DNA of 60,843 nt, from NCBI GenBank assembly GCA_017962605.1, contig JAGCUY010000116.1, positions 1-60,843 on the forward strand, read 5' to 3'. Of this stretch, positions 23,007 to 31,998 are shown in pieces. The translations under genes and the position numbers were made by a program. This DNA is from Kiritimatiellia bacterium (lineage in GTDB: Bacteria > Verrucomicrobiota > Kiritimatiellia > RFP12 > JAAYLN01). Under the pieces are notes generated by a model. The model made no database searches, was not told the origin of the DNA, and saw only the letters and a program-made list of their open reading frames with translations. How positions within the stretch are numbered: the stretch's first letter is position 1; every line of letters starts with the position of its first letter.

Positions 23007-25130
23007 CTACCTGAACGTGATGACCGTGCCGTGCGGGACCGTGATGTCCACGGCCGCCGAGACGGCGACCATCGTCTCGGATGCGACAGGAGTGCAGTCG
23101 GCGGGGCCGCCGTCGGCCACGAGCGGGGCCACGTCCGTTGGAACCGTCGCGCCGGAGGTGCCATAGTACATGGTCGGGACGCCGCTGTTGGCCGCCGAGA
23201 GATAGACCTCGCCTGTCACGCGGTCGTAGAAGCCGCCCTCGCCATTCGCCGACACCGGAACGTAGTCGCGGACAAGCCCCTCGCAGTCCCAGATGCGGCA
23301 CGATTCAACGTAGGCGCCTTCGAGGAAGTGGTCAACGGCCATGGTGTTAGTCCCAGCAACGTAGTTTCGCGTGGTGCGGGCGAAAAGTGCAATCGGCCAG
23401 ATCGATGTGCAGGTGCGTGTCGTGTTCGCCGGATAGACGCGGGTGTTGCCATGCGTTGTGTGGTTGGTGACCGAGAAGATGTAGCCGGCGGCGAGACCGT
23501 CGTTGGCGTCCAGCGTGAGCGTCTGGAACTGCGTCGTCGGGAGAGCCCAGCCGTCCCGGAGGTAGTTGCCGGCCCCGTCCTGGCAGCAGGTGTACCAGTA
23601 GTGATCGTTGTTGCCGACATAGAGGGCGTAGGAGAAGCCGACGGCCGCGTTGCCGGAATCGACGCCAAAGGGGCGCTGCTCGTTGGTGGCGCTGTCCATC
23701 ATCAGCGTCATCCGGGTGCGTGTGCCGGGGCCGGCGTAAACGCCCGTGTTGATCCACTGCCTCCGGTTCTGGCGCAGCAGGGGGGTGGCGTATTCGTAGG
23801 GGAGGGCGTTCTCGACGAGGAACGCGCGGCAGACGACGCGGCCGTCGGCAGTAAGGTTGGTGGAGACAGGGATGGTCGCGCTCGTGGCACCGGCGGCGAC
23901 GCGCCCGACGCGCTGGAAGTGCGACCAGTTGGCCATGTCGGCGCCCCTGTCTGCGGTGTCCCAGGCGAGATAGAGCGCATGGTCTGCGCCGGTCGCGCCG
24001 GGGGCGAGGGAGAGGACGATGTTTGTCGCGACGCCGACGCGCCGGTAGTCGGCTGCCGTGATGGCGCGTCCTGTCGAGGCGGGCGACGCGAGCGCCATGG
24101 CCGAGGAGGCGGAAAGCTGCGTCTCGCCGGATGCGGGCGCGGCGGCGAGGGCTTCGCCATCCGTCTTGAATGGATCGGCTCCACCTGAATATGTAATGGT
24201 TCCGTTTACCGCGTCGTACATCGCGCCACGCCCGTTCACAGAGCAGGGGCGGAAGTCGCGTATGGGCGTCCCATTCTCACCTCCGTCGCGGATTTGGCAG
24301 TAGTCGATGTAGCCACCCGTCATGATGCCGGTAATGGAGTCGGTGCCGTCGGCTGCGAAGGCTCGGTTGGCCAGAACGACGAGTGTGCCCGCAGATTCAG
24401 CCGTGCGCGTCGTCTGGTGCGTGTAGCGCGTGTTTCCGTGCGTGGTGAGGTTGGTGATGGAGAAGTAGTAGCCTTGGGATGATCCGTTGTTGGCGTCAAG
24501 GGTGAGCATCGCCCGTTGTGTCGTGGCAATGCTCCAGCCACCCCATGCCCAGTTCCCCCGCCCGTCTTGGCAAGCGCTTGACCAGTACCCGCTCCCATTG
24601 ATGTAGAGCGAGAACGAGAAGCCTGCCGCATCGTTGCCGTCGGAAGTAATGCCGAAGGCGCGCTGCTGGCGCGTTTCGTTGGAGTCGAACTGTACGGCCA
24701 CGCGGCACCATGTGCGGTAGTTGGGCTTCATGCCTGTGTCAAACCATTGTGTACCGGTCTGACGAAGCGATTCGACAAGGGTGTCGTAGGGGAGCCTGTT
24801 TTCGACGAGAAACGCGCGGCAGTGCGTGTAGGCACCCGCCGCGAGGGAAGACACGACGGCTGAGGCGGCGGTGTCGCCCGAGGCGACGCGGCCGACGCGC
24901 TGGAATGTGGCCCATGAGGCGATGTCGGCGCCCCTGTCGGCGTTGTCGAAGGCGAGGTAGAGCGCGTGGTCGTCGCCGGACACGCCGGCCTCAATGGCGA
25001 CGTTGACGCGCTTTTCGCCGCCGGAGGACTGCGTGAACGAGACGCCCGTGATGGAGCGGGCCGATGCCGTCGCGGCGATGGCCAGGGCCGCGCACACGGT
25101 GGCGAGGGTGGGATGGAAGCAACGGTTCAT
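23007..25130 (-). CDS. Secreted protein with two LamG-like modules
   Basis: A 707-residue protein with a strong AAGGAG ribosome binding site. Signal peptide about 1-24. Two homologous halves follow (about 25-340 and 355-665), each with a short beta domain containing HALYLA(F/W)D and R(A)FLVEN, then a concanavalin-like sandwich ending in R-D-(F/Y)-x-P-...-(Y)D-x-V. This RD(F/Y)xP...YDxV ending also occurs in the protein at 34.1 kb. Likely a glycan-binding or surface protein, first gene of an operon with two glycosidases. Catalytic residues are not evident. It ends in a strand-like tail TVITFR. Confidence 0.75.
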   Translation of the reverse strand: MNRCFHPTLATVCAALAIAATASARSITGVSFTQSSGGEKRVNVAIEAGVSGDDHALYLAFDNADRGADIASWATFQRVGRVASGDTAASAVVSSLAAGAYTHCRAFLVENRLPYDTLVESLRQTGTQWFDTGMKPNYRTWCRVAVQFDSNETRQQRAFGITSDGNDAAGFSFSLYINGSGYWSSACQDGRGNWAWGGWSIATTQRAMLTLDANNGSSQGYYFSITNLTTHGNTRYTHQTTRTAESAGTLVVLANRAFAADGTDSITGIMTGGYIDYCQIRDGGENGTPIRDFRPCSVNGRGAMYDAVNGTITYSGGADPFKTDGEALAAAPASGETQLSASSAMALASPASTGRAITAADYRRVGVATNIVLSLAPGATGADHALYLAWDTADRGADMANWSHFQRVGRVAAGATSATIPVSTNLTADGRVVCRAFLVENALPYEYATPLLRQNRRQWINTGVYAGPGTRTRMTLMMDSATNEQRPFGVDSGNAAVGFSYALYVGNNDHYWYTCCQDGAGNYLRDGWALPTTQFQTLTLDANDGLAAGYIFSVTNHTTHGNTRVYPANTTRTCTSIWPIALFARTTRNYVAGTNTMAVDHFLEGAYVESCRIWDCEGLVRDYVPVSANGEGGFYDRVTGEVYLSAANSGVPTMYYGTSGATVPTDVAPLVADGGPADCTPVASETMVAVSAAVDITVPHGTVITFR

Positions 25131-25170
25131 GGTAATTTCTCCTTGGTTTGGTGTTTGCCTGACGTGAATT

Positions 25171-25188
25171 TTGGGCTACCCAGCCCAA
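25171..25188. promoter_or_regulatory. Small inverted repeat in the LamG 5' leader
   Basis: TTGGGCT-accc-AGCCCAA (7-bp arms, 4-nt loop), about 40-60 bp before the ATG at 25130. It could be an RNA hairpin in the leader or an operator. Confidence 0.4.
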
Positions 25189-25203
25189 ATATCGACGCTA
25201 TCC

Positions 25204-25267
25204 ATTCTAGCAAATCAAAAAGCGGCAATCGGGAAAAACACGCATGGTAAATCGGGAAAAACACGCA
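25204..25267 (-). promoter_or_regulatory. Tandem 18-bp direct repeat and -10 element upstream of the LamG gene
   Basis: Two perfect copies of AATCGGGAAAAACACGCA (plus strand 25227-25244 and 25250-25267) have a 23-bp period. On the minus strand a -10 TAGAAT (25204-25209) lies 17 bp downstream of the proximal copy, so the repeat covers the expected -35. This is the geometry of class II AraC/XylR-type activation. It lies just after a XylR-type regulator gene. Alternatively it is another dispersed short tandem repeat. Confidence 0.5.
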
Positions 25268-25395
25268 GGAAGGAGGGAGAATGTGAAAATGTGAAAGTAT
25301 GAAAACAGCCAATGTGGAAATGAGGGGCTAGGGGCTCTAGATCTTCTTGCCCTTCTAGCGCCTCTAGCCTTTCTAGAACTTCTAGCGCTTCTTCT
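25268..25395. repeat. Composite repeat at the 3' end of the XylR-type gene
   Basis: Plus strand: GAATGTGAAAATGTGAAAG units, CCAATGTGGAAATG, GGGGCTAGGGGCTCTAG, then CTTCTAGCGCCTCTAG-type units. In reverse complement the module order matches that at 11.8 kb. The stop codon of the XylR gene (TAG) is at the edge of the CTAG units. Confidence 0.75.
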
Positions 25396-26668
25396 CGGCG
25401 TTGCGCCAGGCGGAGGGGGAGAGGCCCAGACGGGCGCTGAACGCCTTGCGCAGGGTGGAGTCGCAGTCGTAGCCGCAGAAGTTGGCGATGGCCTCGATTG
25501 AGCGCCACTCACGCGCGGAAAGCAAATCCTGCGCGGCGTGGAAGCGAGTGTCTGAAATCTCCCGCCCGATTGTGCGACCCTTGGCTCGAAGGAAGCGGAG
25601 TTCAAGTGTGCGGAGGCCGACGCCATGCCTCCGCGCCAGCGAAGCCGCCGTAATAGGCTCGGCGTAGTGCAGCCGGATGTCCTCAAGCGTCGCGGACACG
25701 AGCGGGTCGCCGAGGAGAAGCCGTCGCGACGAAGCTCGGCGGACGACTGTCTCGCCGCCGACGCGGAGGATGGAAGCGGCGGACGCGGCGGGCGCAGACG
25801 CGGCGGAGCGAGTCCCTCCCCCGGCGGCGCGTGGGGACACGCGCCCTCCCCTCGCATCCGGACTTTCGACCTTCGACTTTCGACCTTCGACTGGTGCGGC
25901 GGACGCGCCGTCCATGAGGCGGTCCAGCATGGCGGCCGCTTCGTGGCCCAGGCCCCAGAAGTCGGGGCGGACGCTGGAGAGCGTAGGCCCCGGTCCTTCG
26001 CAGACCAGTTCGTCGTCGTCCGCGCCGACAATCGCCAGGTCGCAGGGGATGTCCAGCCCGGCCACCTCCGCGGCCTCGGCGGCCCGCCGCGCCACTATGT
26101 CGTTCACGGCAAACAGCCCGCACGGCTTCGGCAGCCTACGCAGCGCCTCCACGAGACGTCCGGAAACGGAGTTTACCGACTCACCTGTCTCCCCAAGATC
26201 GACGGCCCTTGCCCCATTCGCCCGCACGGTTGCGGCAAATGCGGCAGTCCGCTCGTCGCACCAGTATGTAGGACGGTGGATGGAGAGGTAGGCCAGCGAA
26301 GCGGGCGAGAGGCGCAGCAGTTCCTTGGCGGCCGCACGGCCGATGGCGGCGTTGTCGAGGCATACGGCGGGCAAGTCGTCGGCGCCGTCGATTGTCACGC
26401 ACGGTATGCCGCGAAGCGACTTGGCGAGATCGGGCCAGACGAGCGACCAGTGGATGATGCATCCGTCGGGACGCCATTCTTTGAGGAGCGCGTCGAGTGC
26501 CATGGCGTCGCGCATGTTGCCGAAACGGTCGTCCTCCCTATCGGCGGCGTTGGCGTATGGGACGACATGGAGCCGCCAGCCGGAACGCGTGGCGAAGTCG
26601 CGGATGCCGTCCGAGGCTCGGCGGCAGACTGCGGTGTAGGCGGCGAGGAATTGGAGGACAGTCCGCAT
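25382..26668 (-). CDS. XylR-like regulator (LacI-type sensor plus AraC domain)
   Basis: A 428-residue regulator with no N-terminal LacI helix-turn-helix: the protein begins with a periplasmic-binding-like sensor (about 1-260, with GLFAVNDIVARRAAEAAEVAGL and LAIVGADDDE motifs) and ends in an AraC domain (about 325-425; ITAASLARRHGVGLRTLELRF and IEAIANFCGYDCDSTLRKAFSARLG). This is the arrangement of E. coli XylR. ATG at 26668 is preferred to an upstream TTG. The linker (about 262-310) is encoded by TTTCGAC repeats and a GC hairpin. It probably senses a sugar and controls the LamG/glycosidase operon downstream. Confidence 0.88.
   Translation of the reverse strand: MRTVLQFLAAYTAVCRRASDGIRDFATRSGWRLHVVPYANAADREDDRFGNMRDAMALDALLKEWRPDGCIIHWSLVWPDLAKSLRGIPCVTIDGADDLPAVCLDNAAIGRAAAKELLRLSPASLAYLSIHRPTYWCDERTAAFAATVRANGARAVDLGETGESVNSVSGRLVEALRRLPKPCGLFAVNDIVARRAAEAAEVAGLDIPCDLAIVGADDDELVCEGPGPTLSSVRPDFWGLGHEAAAMLDRLMDGASAAPVEGRKSKVESPDARGGRVSPRAAGGGTRSAASAPAASAASILRVGGETVVRRASSRRLLLGDPLVSATLEDIRLHYAEPITAASLARRHGVGLRTLELRFLRAKGRTIGREISDTRFHAAQDLLSAREWRSIEAIANFCGYDCDSTLRKAFSARLGLSPSAWRNAEKKR
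25826..25892. repeat. GC hairpin plus TTCGAC repeats in the XylR interdomain linker
   Basis: Perfect hairpin GGCGCGTG-ggga-CACGCGCC (25826-25845) followed by GACTTTCGACCTTCGAC-type units (25861-25892). It encodes an Ala/Ser/Arg-rich linker between the sensor and AraC domains. Confidence 0.75.
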
Positions 26669-26687
26669 AGTATGGCTCAATCAAGTG

Positions 26688-28103
26688 TCAGATGCGGAAA
26701 AGGTCGTCGAGAGTGACAACGGATTGGAAAACCCCCGAATGCCGTCCTTGCTTCAGGCCGAAGGGGGAGACAAGCGTCAAGTGAACGGCCTTGCGCGTGC
26801 CCGTTTCGCGGATGAATGCCTCCCTATTGGCGCGAAGACGCTCCGCCTCCGTGGAGTCCACCTCATACGGGCCGTCGCAGAATTTCATTTCGCACAAGTT
26901 CACGATGCGGTCATCACGGTCTATTACAAGATCGATTTGCGCCCCATGACGCCCGTCCTTCCCCGGAACGCTCCACGAACATATCCCGCTCGCGACTCCG
27001 GCAATGCCCAGCGCCCTGCGAATCTGCCCGACATGCGAAAGGCAAATGCGCTCGAATGCAAGTCCGGCCCAGATTCGGTTTGCCGGTTTGCCGAATGAGG
27101 ATGTCCAAAATGTCGGATTGCCTTTTACGACCTCTTTTGGGAAACGGAAGTGGAAGAGCGTGAAAGAGTCGAGAAGTTGAACCAGGGTCCCTTTTTTGCT
27201 GGCTCCGAAGGGCGTGTAGCGCCGGACAAACCCACATTGCTCAAGATCGTCGATGAGCCGGGAAAGTTTCCCTGACTCCTGAAATCCGCAGGCCTTTTGG
27301 AGTTCTTCCCGCGCGAGCCCCTTCCCCTTGCCCCCAAGGGCCTCGACTATGCGGAGATACGGGTCTGGATGCTTGAAGAGCGAGGCATAGAGGCTGGAAA
27401 ACTCAAGGCCGAGTTTCGCATCAGGATCGAAGAAAAGGGCGTCCATGTTTTGGGCGAGGCTGATTCCAGGACGCAAAAGGCTCCAGTACCAAGCGACCCC
27501 GCCCAGCGCCATGTAGGCCTCGGTCAAGTCAAGTCTGGACATTTCCAGTCCAAGTTCTGACGCATAGCGCTCACACTCGCAAAGTGTGAACTGCTGAAGA
27601 CGCAGTTGCTCCGAAACCCGGTTGTGCAATCCGCCCCTTGCCTTAAGTATATGCCGGACAATCCACGATGTCGCGCTGCCGCAAACCACGAGCAGGACAT
27701 CGTCCCGAGCCGATGCCCATCCGTTCCAGAAAAACTCAAGCGCTGGCACGAAGTTGGACTTGGGCGTATCCATCCAGGGCAGTTCGTCCAGAAAAAGAAT
27801 CTTCTTCGTGGCCTTCGAGGTGCGGACGAGTTCCTTCAGCGCGTCGAAGGCATCGAACCAATTCGCGATTTTCCCATTCGGTTCCGCCCCGGCGTCTCTG
27901 AGTGAACTCCTGAAAGCGCGAAGTTGACCTTCCATCCCGATGTTTTCAACCCCTGCATGGCTGAAAAGCAAACGCGGCCCAAACGTTTTCCTGACCAAAT
28001 ACGTCTTGCCAATCCGGCGTCGGCCGTATATGGCAACGAACTCCGATTTCGAAGATGCGGCAGCGCGCTCAAGGGCGGCCACTTCTTTTTCCCTGCCTAC
28101 CAT
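26688..28103 (-). CDS. AAA ATPase with C-terminal PD-(D/E)XK-like (DUF234-type) domain
   Basis: A 471-residue protein. The N-terminus has MVGREKEVAAL and Walker A GRRRIGKTYL; Walker B is KKILFLDELPW. A winged-helix region lies around 250-330. The C-terminal DUF234-like part carries QIDLVIDRDD...LCEMKF, matching a D...ExK nuclease-fold core. Such ATPases are widespread single genes in gut Bacteroidota, PVC and archaea, of uncertain role. It lies close before the XylR gene, so read-through is possible. Confidence 0.85.
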   Translation of the reverse strand: MVGREKEVAALERAAASSKSEFVAIYGRRRIGKTYLVRKTFGPRLLFSHAGVENIGMEGQLRAFRSSLRDAGAEPNGKIANWFDAFDALKELVRTSKATKKILFLDELPWMDTPKSNFVPALEFFWNGWASARDDVLLVVCGSATSWIVRHILKARGGLHNRVSEQLRLQQFTLCECERYASELGLEMSRLDLTEAYMALGGVAWYWSLLRPGISLAQNMDALFFDPDAKLGLEFSSLYASLFKHPDPYLRIVEALGGKGKGLAREELQKACGFQESGKLSRLIDDLEQCGFVRRYTPFGASKKGTLVQLLDSFTLFHFRFPKEVVKGNPTFWTSSFGKPANRIWAGLAFERICLSHVGQIRRALGIAGVASGICSWSVPGKDGRHGAQIDLVIDRDDRIVNLCEMKFCDGPYEVDSTEAERLRANREAFIRETGTRKAVHLTLVSPFGLKQGRHSGVFQSVVTLDDLFRI

Positions 28104-28241
28104 GCAATACCCTCCTGGCTCTATTCTGTCAAAATCATACCATTTACCAGGGATTCCGTCAAGTTATCGCCTATAATCGGTCGGAATCTTGGTTTTTTTG
28201 CACATTCCGACCAGTTATAAGCCTCTTCGGCTCTTCACCTT

Positions 28242-31200
28242 TCAACAATCCGTCCCCTCCAGCATGAGCAGGATGCCGGCGTTGGCGGAGAGGGCAAGGC
28301 GGTTTCCTGGCCCGAATTGCGCGGCGGCGGGGTCGTCGGCCAGCGTCGATGCGACGCGCCATCCATCGCGGATGGCGATTTCGCCGTCGTAGTCGGCGCT
28401 GGCGTTGTTGACGACGACTACGCCAACGCGCCCGTCATCAAAGTCATGCTCTGAGGCAAAGACATTCTTGTCGCCCGTTTCGACGAGGCGCTCAACCGGG
28501 CGCACTTTCGCCCATATCCTCCAGGCGTCGCCCTCGTAGCCGCCGGCGCCCTGGTAGAGGGTCTTCTCGAAGTTGTGTATGCAGAGATAGACCGTTCCCT
28601 TCCCGTAGCGGTTGCGGAAGAAGACGCCCTCGCCATCCTTGTTCACCGCCAGCGTCTCGGCCGTGAGCGCGTTGAAGCGGCGCTTCACGGCGTAGGGGAA
28701 TTCTACGGCGAAGCCGCCGAAGTCGCAGCGGTCGGTGCCGGCGCGCTTTTCGCGGAAGGCCACCTCGACTCCGGCGACTTCCTCCATGGAGTCGAGGAAG
28801 GTGTCGTTCCAGGAAAGGTAGAGGATCGCGCCGTCGCGGACTTTCGCCTTAAGTTCCTCCCAGCGCTCAAGCGGCATGAAGGCGCGGCCGAGGGCATCGG
28901 GCAGGAAGTAGCAGTCTGCCGCAGGCAGCGGCTTCTCAGGGCTTGCGAAGGCGGGGAAGATGCCCGCCTGGCGAGCAAGCACGAAGGAGGAGTGGATCAC
29001 GTTCTCGTCCGCCGAGATGACGACTGCGTCCGGCTTCGCCTTGGGCAGCGCCGCGAAGGGAAGCGACTTCTGCATCGCCGCGAACTTGCCAAGTGCCGCT
29101 GCGGCGGGATAGGGCGAGCGGTCGCGTTTGAAGAGGCCAAGCTCCACGCAAGGCTCGCGCCAGTTGTATGGGGCGATGGTCTGGCCGGTCTGGTCGTAGG
29201 CGCACCACCAGAGCATCGCCCTGGCATCTACGGCCCAGAGGTTCCACAGCATGCCGCGCATGTAGCGGGCGACGCCGCCCTGGCTCGTCTGCTCCTGGCG
29301 GCGGGCGCCATGCTCCTCGACGAATGCCGGCTTGCCGGCGACCTGCCCCAGCGCCAGAGTCTGCGCGGCGGCAAAGGTGAGGGAGCGGACGGAATTGAAG
29401 TCGTCGTTGTAAACGTCGCCCCAGAAGCCGTAGGGATGCGTCGTAACAAAGTCCGAGAGGCTTCCGTTCATGGAGGACGGCCAATCGGCGTCCTCAGGCA
29501 CAAACAGGCCATTGACGCCAATCACGGGGCGCGACGGGTCGGCGCAGCGGATTGTCTGGTGGACATAGCGCAGCCAGGCTTCGGAGGTCGCCGGGCCGCG
29601 GTTCTCGCCAAGGACGCATGCCTCGTTGCCGCTTTCCCATGCGACGATGGCCCGCTTCGCCTTGAGGCGCGTCACCATGCACTCCAGGTAGCGCCCCTCC
29701 CACATCAGCGCGTAGGGGTCGCTGAAGGGGTCGAGGTTGGCGAGCGCCGGCGGGGTGTAGTTGCGGAAGGTCATCTGCCCTGTAAGGAGCGGCACGATGA
29801 GGCGTATGCCGAAGGCGTCCGCCATGTCGCAGAAGGCCTCGAATCGCTCGACCATGCGCTCATCGACCCCGGCGCGGCCGCATGGCGTGTCGGGAAGCGG
29901 CTCCTCGGAGTCGAACATCCGCGTCTCCCGGACCTTCCGGCAGTTGTTGCCGGAGAGGAAGCAGGCGTGGATGGGCTGGAAGTCGGCCCAGTTCGGGAAG
30001 ACGCGCAGCATGCGGATTCCGGCGGCGGAGAGGACGCGCAGGTCCTCCTCGACGGCCTTGGCGTCCCACTTGCGCCACATCTGCGTGGCCGCATGGCTGG
30101 CCCAGTAGTTCGCGCCGACGACGATTCGTCCGGAAGGGAGAAGGCCTGCGGAAAAGCGGAGGCGGATGTAGCCCGAGGGCGGAACTGCGACGCGCTGGAT
30201 GCCGGCGGCCAGCGCAGGCATCCCAGCCGATGCGCCGAAGGTGTCGAAGGCCTCGGCCGAATCCGGCGCAGCCGCCAAGTCGAGACAGAGGGAATCGTGG
30301 CCGGTGGCGTTCACGACAATGACCGTGGCCTTGGGCTGCGCCACCACGCACGTGGTGTTCTCCGCATAGACGGCGAAGACGGCCTCGTCGGCGGTCGAGC
30401 CTTCCAGGATGGTGTAGCACTCGGCGGGTCCGTGCGGGCGGAAGTCGCCGTGGAGAAGCGCCTCGCGGTGCTCCTGCGTGAAGGCGATCCAGTGGCGCAT
30501 CATCGCGTGGTGCTCTGGCGGGAGGGTGCCCAGCCGCATCGAATACTGTATTACGCCGAAGAGCGAAGCCAGCACCTGCTGCGCGGCCTCCTCGGGCGTC
30601 GCGGTCGGATGCCACATCAGCATATCCGAGTGCACGGCCGTAGCGCCGGAGGTGAGCCGCAGGTTGGCGATGCGGATGCGGTTGGCGCAGGAGTCGGCGG
30701 GGCAGTCGCCGGCGCGGATCATGTTGCCGTAGGCGCGGATGGCCGGGCCGATGTATGACTGGCGGAATTCGATGAGAATGTCGGGCTTGATGGCGCGGAG
30801 GCGGCGCATGATGTCGGAGAGCAACGCGTCCACGGCCTCGGGGAGCGAGCGGATGTCGCGTCCGGCGAAGTTCTCCTTCGCGGCGGGGTCTTCGCCATTG
30901 AAGCGGAAGCTGTCGATGAAGTCGAGCTTGAAGCCGTCGATGTCCCACTCGCGCAGGGCGCTCTCGTAGGTGCCGGCAAGGAAATCTCGCACCTCGCGGA
31001 AGCGCGGGTCGAGGACTGAGGCGTGGAGGTGGGGGATGTCGGAGAGGAACTTGCCCCGGAAGCGGGCGTAGTTGCGGCTCTTGTGGCCCACGAACGGAAC
31101 AGAATACCAGACGATGTATTTCATGCCGAGGGCATGGACGCGCGCCACATGGGCGGCCATGCCGTCGGGGAAGCGGCGACGCGAAACCTCCCAGTCGCCG

Positions 31201-31937
31201 CAGAAGGCGTAGCCGCGGGAGTTGTCGTCGGTCTGCCAGCCATCGTCGAGGATTATCGCGCGCATGCCGTCCTTAGCCGCCTCGGCGCACTCGGCCTCGA
31301 GTTCTGCGGCGAAAAGGTCCTGGTGGAAGGCATACCACGAAGAATAGAGCGGCTCGAATGCCGCTGGGGGCGCGACGCATGGCGCGTAGCCGGGGCGCGC
31401 CGAGAGCCAGGCCGACGCCTCGCGAACCGCCTCCGCGAAGAAGCGAGGGGAGGCGTCGAAGCGCAGCGTGGCCTCGTAGTGGCGCAGGGGGGCTTCGGGT
31501 GCGTTGAAGAAGCCGATCTCGAAGCGGACTTCGCCCGACTCCTCCACGATGCCGGCCTTGGTGTCCAGGACGCGGGACGCCTCGGAGCAGACAACTGTCA
31601 GGCGGTTTGCGTCATTGAGGCCCACGAGGGCTATGATGGGCATCCCGGTGGCGATGCTGGTGCGGAGGTGGCCGCGGCCGTCCCAGTCAGGCGGGACAAA
31701 GCCGTGTTCGGCGCCGGGGTGCCAGATGTGGCGGACGTCGCCCTGCGGCACGGAGAATACGACCTCGAACTTCGGAGGGAAAGCCTCCTCCGGCGAATCA
31801 AGGGAGATGCGCGCCTCCTCGGCGGCGCCCTGCTCCGCCACGATTGAAAACTGCCACTCCCCTGGTTCGGCGCAGGTGAGCTTTATTTTGCCCGCCGCGC
31901 GGGTTGCCGCCGAGATTGATATTTCCTTGTCAGCCAT
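28242..31937 (-). CDS. Bifunctional fusion: GH36-type alpha-galactosidase plus GH5-like (clan GH-A) domain
   Basis: A 1231-residue protein with a strong GGGAGG ribosome binding site and no signal peptide. Residues about 1-595 resemble GH36/GH27 alpha-galactosidases: IILDDGWQTDD near 230 and nucleophile Asp339 in DGFKLDFID, acid/base probably near 408-416. From about 600 a second TIM barrel starts (GANYWASH...IRMLRVFPNW) with acid/base Glu772 (WESGNEA) and nucleophile Glu875 (AFVEEHG), followed by a beta-rich tail (about 1080-1231). Both active sites look intact. The pairing suits galactomannan side-chain and backbone cleavage; cytoplasmic location would imply action on imported oligosaccharides. 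It has its own promoter. Confidence 0.8.
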   Translation of the reverse strand: MADKEISISAATRAAGKIKLTCAEPGEWQFSIVAEQGAAEEARISLDSPEEAFPPKFEVVFSVPQGDVRHIWHPGAEHGFVPPDWDGRGHLRTSIATGMPIIALVGLNDANRLTVVCSEASRVLDTKAGIVEESGEVRFEIGFFNAPEAPLRHYEATLRFDASPRFFAEAVREASAWLSARPGYAPCVAPPAAFEPLYSSWYAFHQDLFAAELEAECAEAAKDGMRAIILDDGWQTDDNSRGYAFCGDWEVSRRRFPDGMAAHVARVHALGMKYIVWYSVPFVGHKSRNYARFRGKFLSDIPHLHASVLDPRFREVRDFLAGTYESALREWDIDGFKLDFIDSFRFNGEDPAAKENFAGRDIRSLPEAVDALLSDIMRRLRAIKPDILIEFRQSYIGPAIRAYGNMIRAGDCPADSCANRIRIANLRLTSGATAVHSDMLMWHPTATPEEAAQQVLASLFGVIQYSMRLGTLPPEHHAMMRHWIAFTQEHREALLHGDFRPHGPAECYTILEGSTADEAVFAVYAENTTCVVAQPKATVIVVNATGHDSLCLDLAAAPDSAEAFDTFGASAGMPALAAGIQRVAVPPSGYIRLRFSAGLLPSGRIVVGANYWASHAATQMWRKWDAKAVEEDLRVLSAAGIRMLRVFPNWADFQPIHACFLSGNNCRKVRETRMFDSEEPLPDTPCGRAGVDERMVERFEAFCDMADAFGIRLIVPLLTGQMTFRNYTPPALANLDPFSDPYALMWEGRYLECMVTRLKAKRAIVAWESGNEACVLGENRGPATSEAWLRYVHQTIRCADPSRPVIGVNGLFVPEDADWPSSMNGSLSDFVTTHPYGFWGDVYNDDFNSVRSLTFAAAQTLALGQVAGKPAFVEEHGARRQEQTSQGGVARYMRGMLWNLWAVDARAMLWWCAYDQTGQTIAPYNWREPCVELGLFKRDRSPYPAAAALGKFAAMQKSLPFAALPKAKPDAVVISADENVIHSSFVLARQAGIFPAFASPEKPLPAADCYFLPDALGRAFMPLERWEELKAKVRDGAILYLSWNDTFLDSMEEVAGVEVAFREKRAGTDRCDFGGFAVEFPYAVKRRFNALTAETLAVNKDGEGVFFRNRYGKGTVYLCIHNFEKTLYQGAGGYEGDAWRIWAKVRPVERLVETGDKNVFASEHDFDDGRVGVVVVNNASADYDGEIAIRDGWRVASTLADDPAAAQFGPGNRLALSANAGILLMLEGTDC

Positions 31938-31954
31938 ATTCTTCCTCCCTTATG

Positions 31955-31996
31955 ACTATAAACCGCTTCATCTTTTTTTGCAAACCCCATGGGTTT
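31955..31996 (-). promoter_or_regulatory. Promoter and palindrome upstream of the GH36 fusion gene
   Basis: Minus-strand -35 TTGCAA (31978-31983), 17-bp spacer, -10 TATAGT (31955-31960). A palindrome AAACCC-cat-GGGTTT (31982-31996) overlaps the upstream edge of the -35 and may be an operator, or a plus-strand terminator-like hairpin since TTTTT follows it. Confidence 0.55.
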
Positions 31997-31998
31997 TT

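Noticed and set aside
21031..23301. 756-residue minus-strand ORF and other very long antisense or shifted ORFs (for example plus strand 28575-30758)
   Set aside because: Arg/His/Pro-rich shadows of the real glycosidase genes in another frame, expected in GC-rich DNA.
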